Below are positions 1-5,647 of a DNA stretch of 6,901 bases, one piece after another (the first letter of the stretch is position 1; the number at the start of each line of letters is the position of its first letter). A program made the translations under genes and the position numbers. This stretch comes from Holophagae bacterium (GTDB lineage Bacteria; Acidobacteriota; Thermoanaerobaculia; Thermoanaerobaculales; Sulfomarinibacteraceae): positions 1 to 6,901 of the forward strand of contig DAOWGJ010000369.1 in assembly GCA_030637505.1 (NCBI GenBank), given 5' to 3'. The notes beneath the pieces were generated by a model. That model was not told the origin of the DNA, ran no database searches, and worked only from the letters and a program-made list of their open reading frames with translations.

Positions 1-285
1 CATGACCTCCATGGCGGAGGCCAGGGAGTCCCCCTCGCCGGCAAACACGACGTCCCGCGTCATGATGTCGGCCACGGGCGTTCGGTCCAGCTCCTGCGGC
101 CCTCGTGCAGTGAGCCGCAGGATGTCCCGCTCCGAGACGATGCCGACCAGGGCACCATCCTCCATGACGACCATGGCGCCGATGTTGTGGTCCACGAGAG
201 TCTGGGTGGCTTCGAGGGCGGTGCGGTCGGGGTCGATCGTCACCACCTCCGAGCCTTTGACCCGGAGGATGTCGGAGAGGCGCAT
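1..285 (-). CDS. CBS-domain protein (3' end beyond window)
   Basis: The 95 visible codons encode one complete CBS repeat (about residues 5-58) and the beginning of a second (from about residue 71, VADIMTRDVV). Family hallmarks are the opening SDIL segment, the hydrophobic strand IGAMVVMEDGALVGIVSERD (residues 35-54) and the DIM start of repeat two. Paired CBS repeats form a Bateman module that usually binds adenosine nucleotides and acts as an energy or redox sensor; small stand-alone proteins of about 140 residues are common. No other domain is visible, but the C-terminus lies outside the window, so a fused effector domain cannot be excluded. The start ATG is well supported by GGAAGGAG at 294-301, 8 nt upstream. 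The gene follows the SDR gene on the same strand after 73 nt, so read-through transcription is possible. No signal peptide is present, so it should be cytoplasmic. Confidence 0.9.
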   Translation of the reverse strand, partial: MRLSDILRVKGSEVVTIDPDRTALEATQTLVDHNIGAMVVMEDGALVGIVSERDILRLTARGPQELDRTPVADIMTRDVVFAGEGDSLASAMEVM

Positions 286-358
286 GAGAGGGTCTCCTTC
301 CGAGGGTACATAGGAGCACCATACATGCAGTGGAGGCATTTCCGAAACAGTTTTCTCC

Positions 359-1516
359 CTAGCGCGCCTTCCAGTCTGCGATGATGGCCGCTTCCCGAGC
401 CATGAGCGACCGCTCTCCTGCCACCATGTTTTGACGGCGCTCTTCGGTCACAGCATCCGAATACCACCACTCCAGGATGTCCCTGCAGCTCTCGGCCAGG
501 GGCCGGAAGGTCACGCCGGCGGCCTTGGCCTTTTCGATGGACGCCGTCGAGAAGCCGGCTTCTTCTCCGACAGGCGGAACCCAGACGGTCATTTCCCTCC
601 AGGGCTGGACTTCATGCTCGGCCAGGAAATCGGCGTCGACCCAGGTGAAGCTGATCTCATTGTCGATGGTCGCCCGCATGCCGTGAAGCATGCCGGCGAT
701 CGTCATCGGCGACCGGGGCCCGACGCCGTTGAAGGTGTCGTAGTTTTTGTCCTCGACCAGGCGGATGAACCACTCGCCGAGATCGCGGCAGTCGACGAAT
801 TGTACGGGGTCGTCCGGGTTGCCGGGCGCCATGACTTCGCCACCCTTGGCCACCCTCACGGGCCAATAGGTAAAGCGGTCCGAGTAGTCGCCGGGGCCGA
901 CGATCAGGCCGGGACGAACGACGATGCACCGGCCGGGGAAGGCCTTTCGGGCCTCTTCTTCACAGCGGGCCTTGAGGCCGCCGTAGTTCTCCCCCGTGAT
1001 GTCTTTGGGCGTTTTGACCTTGGCCTCTTCTTCCGGTGAAAGCGCTGCCGTCGGAGCACTCTCGTCGGCGCCGATCGTCTCAAACTCCGCATAGGCCGAG
1101 ATCGACGAGGTGTAGAGGTATGTCTCCGCAGAATCCTTGAGCAGACCGGCCGATGCCGTCACCCACCGGGGCACAGACGAGGTGTTGTCGATGACCACAT
1201 CCCATCGGCGGCCCTTGGTCACCTCAGCCTCCAGGGAGGACAGATCATCGTTGCGGTCGCCCTTGAGCTTTTCCATCAGTGGAAAGAGGTGGGTATTGGT
1301 TTTGCCGCGGTTGAACAGGGTCAGAGCGTGGCCGCGTGCCCGAGCGTACTCGACCATTGGAGGTCCGATCAGTCCGGTGCCCCCGAGGACCAGGATCTTG
1401 AGCGCTCGGTCAGCCTTGGTGATGGTTTTCGCCTGGGCGCCCGCCGTTGAGGCCAAACCGGCGCCGGCGCCCGCGAGCAGTGACAGTTGAACGAATTGAC
1501 GGCGATCTGAATCCAT
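359..1516 (-). CDS. Tat-exported NAD(P)-binding SDR epimerase/reductase-like protein
   Basis: This 385-residue protein is an atypical or extended short-chain dehydrogenase of the NAD-dependent epimerase/dehydratase class. The N-terminus has a twin-arginine signal: DRRQF at residues 4-8, a hydrophobic stretch LSLLAGAGAGLAS, and an AQA cleavage site ending at A29. The Rossmann fold follows at about residue 39 with the nucleotide loop GGTGLIG (45-51) and NRGKTN (69-74) after strand two. The motif YLYTSSISAY (133-142) and the catalytic pair Y178-x3-K182 (ENYGGLK) are intact. RPGLIVGPGD (201-210) and FVDCRDLGEW (240-249) are typical of the substrate half. Tat export fits a cofactor-loaded enzyme that folds before crossing the membrane. 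The substrate is unknown; a sugar or nucleotide-sugar-like compound is the family default. The reading frame stays open for 90 codons upstream, but AAGGAG at 1525-1530 and the signal peptide fix the start at 1516. It is transcribed divergently from the SGNH gene. Confidence 0.93.
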   Translation of the reverse strand: MDSDRRQFVQLSLLAGAGAGLASTAGAQAKTITKADRALKILVLGGTGLIGPPMVEYARARGHALTLFNRGKTNTHLFPLMEKLKGDRNDDLSSLEAEVTKGRRWDVVIDNTSSVPRWVTASAGLLKDSAETYLYTSSISAYAEFETIGADESAPTAALSPEEEAKVKTPKDITGENYGGLKARCEEEARKAFPGRCIVVRPGLIVGPGDYSDRFTYWPVRVAKGGEVMAPGNPDDPVQFVDCRDLGEWFIRLVEDKNYDTFNGVGPRSPMTIAGMLHGMRATIDNEISFTWVDADFLAEHEVQPWREMTVWVPPVGEEAGFSTASIEKAKAAGVTFRPLAESCRDILEWWYSDAVTEERRQNMVAGERSLMAREAAIIADWKAR

Positions 1517-1524
1517 TAGTGGTA

Positions 1525-1530
1525 CTCCTT
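1525..1530 (-). promoter_or_regulatory. Ribosome binding site of the SDR gene
   Basis: AAGGAG on the minus strand lies 8 nt before the ATG at 1516. It decides the start, because the same frame is open as far as 1786 and a longer protein would bury the twin-arginine signal 90 residues from the N-terminus. Confidence 0.85.
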
Positions 1531-1554
1531 CGGTTCGATTGTACGAAGAGACAG

Positions 1555-1604
1555 AGTACAGGTTTGGGTTTGGTGTCCTCAACCTGGCGGAGCCGAAAAA
1601 AAAA
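1555..1604 (-). promoter_or_regulatory. Candidate sigma70-type promoter for the SDR gene
   Basis: On the minus strand TTGAGG (1577-1582, four of six matches to the -35 consensus) is followed after 16 nt by TGTACT (1555-1560, four of six matches to -10). A run of nine T (1596-1604 on this strand) lies 13 nt upstream of the -35 box, where an UP element could act. The 5' leader would be roughly 30 nt and would contain the AAGGAG site. Matches this weak occur by chance in GC-rich DNA, so this is only a candidate; the T tract is its best support. Confidence 0.25.
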
Positions 1605-1860
1605 TAACGGATTGGAAACTCGCGCCCGTTGCCCCATACTTCCCTGGTCCGCCGAGATTTTGGGTGGAAAATATCAACCTCCAGGAAAGTAAAATCGGCG
1701 CACGGGTACCCAATGCCTATGAGACCGAAGACTGAACACTGTAACCTGAGACTTGGGACCGTGCTTCGATTATTGAAGGTGTTCAAGGGCGGCTTTCTGA
1801 AGGCTCCCCGGCGGAGTTGGCCGGCTGTAATTTGAGTCAGTTCCTCCAGGGTTGAGGAAG

Positions 1861-1864
1861 GGAG
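1861..1864 (+). promoter_or_regulatory. Ribosome binding site of the SGNH gene
   Basis: GGAG within the purine stretch 1854-1865 sits 8 nt before the ATG at 1873. The same 8-nt spacing is seen before the CBS, SDR and lipoprotein genes, which favours 1873 over the ATG at 1867. For the latter only GAGG at 1854-1857, with 9 nt spacing, would serve. Confidence 0.5.
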
Positions 1865-1872
1865 ACATGCGG

Positions 1873-3099
1873 ATGAGCATTAGAAGACGACAGGTCTTCA
1901 TCGTGATGACCGCCGCGATGGTCTGGGTGGTCTGCGAGCTGATCGTCGCCCTGGCTTTGCCGACGGAGCAGCCTCCGATCAACACGATCGATCCGAGAGC
2001 TTTCATAGAAAGGTACAGACCGTACATCGAGGACCTGATCGAGGGCAACACTTCCTTTATTGCCTTCGACCCGACACTGGGCTGGTCTCATAAGCCGTGG
2101 GGCAGCGCCGATATCTACCGTGCCAACGGACAGGGCCTTCGGGCTGATCGCGACTATTTGAAATCCCCGCCACCAGGCACAGTGCGCATCGCCACCTTCG
2201 GGGATTCCTTCATGCTGGGCTCCGACGTCGAGGTCGAACAGACCTGGCAGGCCGTTCTGGAGGGATCGGAATCCGGTGTCGAGGTCCTCAATTTTGGGGT
2301 CTCCAGCTACGGCACGGGCCAGGCGGTACTCCGGTATTTGAATGAAGGCAAAAACTTTGCGCCGGATGTTGCCGTGCTCAGTTTCATTGCCGAAAACACC
2401 AGGCGGAACACCAACACGTTCCGGCCCTTCTACCTTTCGTCGACGGGGTTTCCACTTGCCAAACCACGGTTTCGATTGGAAGGAGAGGAGCTGGTCCTGA
2501 CCGAGAATCCGGTGCAAAGCCTTGAGCAGTATCAAGAGCTGCTGGACCATCCAGAGACCGAACTCCCCCGTATTGGACGTTACGACGGCTATTACTCGCA
2601 GTTCGAGCCCTCGACCACTCGATGGGTCGACAATGTGCCCTCGGTGAAGGCCGCACGGTTTTGGTGGCGCAGGGCGACGGAATGGTGGACCGATCAGTCT
2701 GGTGGAACCGGCGAAATCCGGAACTGGTATTCCAGGGGTCCCGGCAGGAATCCATTGCTTTTCAAGACCTTCGACCTTTTTCACGACGAGGCGATCGCCA
2801 ACGGGTCCGTGCCGGTCTTCCTCCTCTTTCCCATACACCTCGATTACCGAGATGCCGGGTCTTCCGGGGAGATGCCCTATGGCTGGTTGGTACCTTACCT
2901 CGAAGCCAGGCAATACGCCTTTATCGACTGTTCCCAGGTGTTTCAGTCCTATCTCGAGGGCGGCCACCCTTGGGGTGACCTCTACGCTTTCGGAAGCAAG
3001 GGCGGCCATTATTCTCCAGTGGCCCATCAGTTGATTGCCTCGGCTTTTCATGATTTTCTCGAGGGAAATCGACAAAACCCGGAATCCTCCACTTCGTAA
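1873..3099 (+). CDS. Membrane-anchored SGNH/GDSL hydrolase-like protein
   Basis: The 408-residue product (410 if translation begins at the ATG at 1867) starts with a basic stretch SIRRRQ and a single hydrophobic segment at about residues 8-30. This suggests an N-terminal anchor with the bulk of the protein outside the cytoplasm. The SGNH core follows: block I IATFGDSF with G110-D111-S112 (nucleophile S112), block II VLNFGVSSYGTGQ (oxyanion glycine around 142), a block III-like AENTRRN with N175, and block V GGHYSPVAHQLIA with candidate catalytic H379. Proteins of this type act as esterases or acyl-modifying enzymes and are often encoded among polysaccharide genes. The usual Asp just before the block V His (as in DGH) is a glycine here, so the catalytic acid is uncertain. 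Residues 263-273 form a Trp-rich patch. The lipoprotein gene follows after 52 nt on the same strand, suggesting cotranscription. The substrate cannot be inferred. Confidence 0.9.
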   Translation: MSIRRRQVFIVMTAAMVWVVCELIVALALPTEQPPINTIDPRAFIERYRPYIEDLIEGNTSFIAFDPTLGWSHKPWGSADIYRANGQGLRADRDYLKSPPPGTVRIATFGDSFMLGSDVEVEQTWQAVLEGSESGVEVLNFGVSSYGTGQAVLRYLNEGKNFAPDVAVLSFIAENTRRNTNTFRPFYLSSTGFPLAKPRFRLEGEELVLTENPVQSLEQYQELLDHPETELPRIGRYDGYYSQFEPSTTRWVDNVPSVKAARFWWRRATEWWTDQSGGTGEIRNWYSRGPGRNPLLFKTFDLFHDEAIANGSVPVFLLFPIHLDYRDAGSSGEMPYGWLVPYLEARQYAFIDCSQVFQSYLEGGHPWGDLYAFGSKGGHYSPVAHQLIASAFHDFLEGNRQNPESSTS

Positions 3100-3151
3100 G
3101 TGGTAAGCTGTTGTCTAGCGAAAGAAATACAGAATCAAGGGGGCATCGACC

Positions 3152-4057
3152 ATGCGACGGCTAGGGATCTTATTGTTGGCCACGGCCCTCCTGGCTTGCA
3201 CCTCTCGCCCGGTTTCTTCTTCGGTCGAGGATGCGCAGCATCCCACTGACCTCGCGACGAAATCCGGCGAGAAGAACGAAGCGGCCCCACAGGTGGCGGC
3301 CCAAGATCCTCCTCTGGTGCTGACCGGGGAGGCGGCGGAAGAATTCTTGAAGACCGCCGAGATCACGTCACTGGATAATTTCGAGACCAAGGGCATCACC
3401 AAACCCAGAAAGGCCACGCTGACGGACGGTGAGATGACGGCCAAGGCAGTCTTCAAGACTATTGACGATGTCAAGCCCAAGGAAAAGTTGACCACCGGTC
3501 GAACGATTCTCAATCTGAAGGATTCTTACAAACACGAGATCGCCGCCTATGAACTGGACAAGCTCCTGGGTTTGGGCATCGTGCCGCCGACCGTGGAGCG
3601 GAAGATCCGCCGCGAAACCGGGTCTCTGAGTATGTGGGTCAACGGAACGATGACCGAGTGGCACCGCTCGAAAGTCGAGAAGCTGACTCCGCCGCCCGGC
3701 TCGAATTGGAATGAACAAATGTTCACCGTTCGTTTGTTCATGCAGTTAACCTGGGATACCGATTACAACAACATCTCGAATCTTCTGATCGATGCCGACT
3801 GGAAGATCTGGAAGATCGACTCCTCGCGGGGTTTTCAGAGGATCAAGAAATTGCGCCGGGAAGGCTCGTTGGAAATGTTTTCCCGTTCGATCCTGAAGGC
3901 ACTCGAGAACCTGACCCGGGAAAGAATGGATGAGAAGCTGGGACCCTGGTTGACCACCCCTGAACTGGACAGTCTCTGGGCACGGCGAACCCGCCTTCTG
4001 GAATTGGCTCAGGAACGGATCGCCGAGGATGGCGAAGCCAACGTCCTCTACGATTGA
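3152..4057 (+). CDS. Lipoprotein with FAM20C/HipA-like kinase-type core
   Basis: This 301-residue protein begins with a lipoprotein signal, MRRLGILLLATALLAC, with lipidation Cys at C16. Residues 17-56, rich in Ser, Ala, Gln and Glu, look like a flexible tether. The remainder shows a kinase-like order of motifs: AKAVFK with K102 as the candidate ATP-binding lysine; YKHEIAAYELDKLLGLGIVPP (126-146, split here as YKHEIAAYEL then DKLLGLGIVPP), with E129 as its possible salt-bridge partner; DTDYNNISN (202-210) as a candidate catalytic loop; and WKIDSSRGF (220-228) with D223 as the candidate metal-binding Asp. From memory, the spacing and the EIAA-LD-LL-VPP and ID-RGF patterns resemble FAM20C secretory kinases and, more distantly, HipA, CotH and PI3-kinase-like enzymes. 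The target is unknown and activity is unproven. The start has an AAGGGGG site (3137-3143) 8 nt upstream. The stop overlaps the convergent GT gene by 10 bp. Confidence 0.88.
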   Translation: MRRLGILLLATALLACTSRPVSSSVEDAQHPTDLATKSGEKNEAAPQVAAQDPPLVLTGEAAEEFLKTAEITSLDNFETKGITKPRKATLTDGEMTAKAVFKTIDDVKPKEKLTTGRTILNLKDSYKHEIAAYELDKLLGLGIVPPTVERKIRRETGSLSMWVNGTMTEWHRSKVEKLTPPPGSNWNEQMFTVRLFMQLTWDTDYNNISNLLIDADWKIWKIDSSRGFQRIKKLRREGSLEMFSRSILKALENLTRERMDEKLGPWLTTPELDSLWARRTRLLELAQERIAEDGEANVLYD

Positions 4058-5610
4058 TCGACGACGAAGACCCCTCGGTCTCGAAGCGAGGCCATCAGCG
4101 CCTCGCGGTCCAACATGGTTCTCACGGCCAGGAAGAATATGATCCCGGACGGGTCCTCGATCCGCACGAAAAATTCTCCCGGTTGAAGACGCTCGACTTT
4201 GGGTTGGAGGTAGAGCCGGGGATGACCGATGACATAGGTGATCTCCTGCTGAGCGAGATAAGCCTCCGATGCCCTTTTTCGATGACCGACGCCACCGCCC
4301 TCAGGGGAGGAACTATGGGCGATGAAGCGGTCGTTGAGACCCAATTGATCCAGACATCGAATCCCCGAATAGTACGGAATGGCCCCGGCTGCCGTTGTCG
4401 CCAGACTCTCGCTGGGCAAGGCTGTTCGGCCGAAGAAGTGCCCGACGAGGACCCAAGCCCTGGTGCTGTCATCCCACATTTCGGACCGGGTCATCACCGA
4501 ATGGGGCCGTTCCCCGAACTGCATGCCACTGTTGAGCCCAACGGTGGCTGCCACAAGGACAACGGCCAGTGCCGGAATCGCGGCCATCGGGGGGATGAGC
4601 CGTCGAAAGCCGGTCCACACCGCGGTGACGATCAGCACAGATGCCGGCGCCATGACGGCGTCGAGCATCCGGAATTCCATGAAACCGCCGCCGATGGCCA
4701 CGACATAGCCCGAGTAGACCACGATGATGGCCGAAAGGGCGGAGCTGAAGGTAGGGGTCCATTTGATCAGGGCGGCTCCAAGGTGAAAGAGTACGGCCAG
4801 AATTGCGGCCAGACCAAATACGGGGAAGGAGTTTGCAAAGTCAGCCATGAAGGTGATGCCGGAACGGAAATCGAAGCCGGTGACCTTGGCGTAGAACGTA
4901 TTGGGAAGTGGGTCGCCGTAATAGCTCCACCGCCACCAGAGGTGGCCGGCAACCCCTGCTGCCCACAGTGCCAGACCACCCAGACTCCACCTGGAACGGA
5001 GGGCGGTTGCACAAGAGACCAGGAGGAAGAGGAACATAAGGCCGGCGAAGAGGAAACCTTCTGGACGAGTCAGGCAGAGCAGCAGCAGGGTTGGGCCGAG
5101 CAGGAAATCCTCAGCCCTCGAAACCTGGTCCTGACACCGGCGCCAAACAAGAAGGGCCGCTCCCAGCACCAGGAACCCAAAGAGCCGAGTCTCCATGCCC
5201 GAGGTCGACCACAGGGCGAACGTTCGGTCCGAGGCCAGGATCACAGCAGCTGCGAGCCCCGCCCAGACATCGCGGGCAACGGCCCCCGTCAGCGCAAAGA
5301 GGATGACCAAGGACCCTACGCCGAGCCCTAAGGAGATGATGTGGACCCCGGGCTCGAACGCCCCGGTTGCCAGACGGACGACCGTCAGCACGGCAAGCCA
5401 TGCCGGACTGGTGTAGCCCTCGACCCGTTCTCCTTGATTCCATACCGGACCCCAGCCGTTGATCCAGTTCTCCGAATACCGGAAAAAGATATACGCATCA
5501 TCCTGGACGAAGAGGTAGGAGAGGCCGTGGGCGACGAAGGCGGTGCATACCAACACCAAAGCAGTCCAGGCGGCTCGATTCGACAACGCGGAACTCGACG
5601 GCTGCTTCAT
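4048..5610 (-). CDS. Polytopic GT-C glycosyltransferase, AftB-like
   Basis: The 520-residue product has roughly ten hydrophobic segments between residues 14 and 360, followed by a soluble C-terminal part of about 160 residues. After the first membrane segment comes QDDAYIFFRY (36-45), with the Asp pair D37-D38 typical of GT-C active sites on the first extracytoplasmic loop, then ERVEGYTSP (61-69). Further family-like signatures are SGMET (137-141), TRPEG (181-185), YYGDPLPNTFYAK (230-242), GGGFMEFR (307-314) and a tail motif around YYSGIRCLDQLGLND (413-427). I recognise the pattern from mycobacterial AftB arabinofuranosyltransferases and related proteins in Gram-negative bacteria. Such enzymes transfer sugars from polyprenyl-phosphate carriers to glycans outside the cytoplasm; donor and acceptor are unknown here. 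The start codon has only a weak GGAAG site; translation may be coupled to the upstream hydrolase, 37 nt away. Its last codons overlap the convergent lipoprotein gene. Confidence 0.9.
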   Translation of the reverse strand: MKQPSSSALSNRAAWTALVLVCTAFVAHGLSYLFVQDDAYIFFRYSENWINGWGPVWNQGERVEGYTSPAWLAVLTVVRLATGAFEPGVHIISLGLGVGSLVILFALTGAVARDVWAGLAAAVILASDRTFALWSTSGMETRLFGFLVLGAALLVWRRCQDQVSRAEDFLLGPTLLLLCLTRPEGFLFAGLMFLFLLVSCATALRSRWSLGGLALWAAGVAGHLWWRWSYYGDPLPNTFYAKVTGFDFRSGITFMADFANSFPVFGLAAILAVLFHLGAALIKWTPTFSSALSAIIVVYSGYVVAIGGGFMEFRMLDAVMAPASVLIVTAVWTGFRRLIPPMAAIPALAVVLVAATVGLNSGMQFGERPHSVMTRSEMWDDSTRAWVLVGHFFGRTALPSESLATTAAGAIPYYSGIRCLDQLGLNDRFIAHSSSPEGGGVGHRKRASEAYLAQQEITYVIGHPRLYLQPKVERLQPGEFFVRIEDPSGIIFFLAVRTMLDREALMASLRDRGVFVVDQS

Positions 5611-5647
5611 CCCGAGCTTCCGGCAAACGGATTTCGCCGGCGGACCT

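Larger units (their letters stand above)
1517..1872. other. Divergent intergenic region between SDR and SGNH genes
   Basis: About 356 bp separate the two divergent start codons and should hold both promoters. The SDR side has a 9-bp A/T tract and the weak promoter described separately. On the plus strand I see TGTAAT at 1826-1831, a five-of-six match to -10, but no convincing -35 at the right distance. A 5-bp GC stem (CCGGC at 1808-1812 with GCCGG at 1820-1824, 7-nt loop) lies in the putative SGNH leader. No tRNA, riboswitch core or convincing small gene is recognisable. The 90 open codons continuing the SDR frame contain no recognisable domain. Confidence 0.6.

Noticed and set aside
431..1039. 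Open frame of 202 codons on the plus strand opposite the SDR gene
   Set aside because: It is antisense to an SDR with intact Rossmann and YxxxK motifs, and it has no family resemblance.
1538..1543. TACAAT (-10-like, minus strand) close to the SDR start
   Set aside because: No -35 match lies at 16-18 nt, and transcription from it would start almost at the ribosome site, leaving a very short leader.
1517..1786. 90-codon N-terminal extension of the SDR frame
   Set aside because: It would precede a twin-arginine signal and a well-spaced AAGGAG. The extra sequence has no domain character and includes the A/T tract.
1837..3075. Open frame of 412 codons on the minus strand opposite the SGNH gene
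   Set aside because: It is antisense to a gene with clear GDSL motifs and has no recognisable domain. Long antisense frames are expected in GC-rich coding DNA.
3089..3103. Perfect 6-bp hairpin CCACTT/AAGTGG with 3-nt loop over the SGNH stop codon
   Set aside because: The stem is short, only half GC, and is not followed by a T-run, so it is unlikely to be an intrinsic terminator. It may be chance.
4054..5331. Open frame of 425 codons on the plus strand opposite the glycosyltransferase gene
   Set aside because: The product is rich in Gly, Pro, Arg, His and Glu with no hydrophobic core or motif. It is the complement of a transmembrane-rich gene and looks like a compositional shadow.
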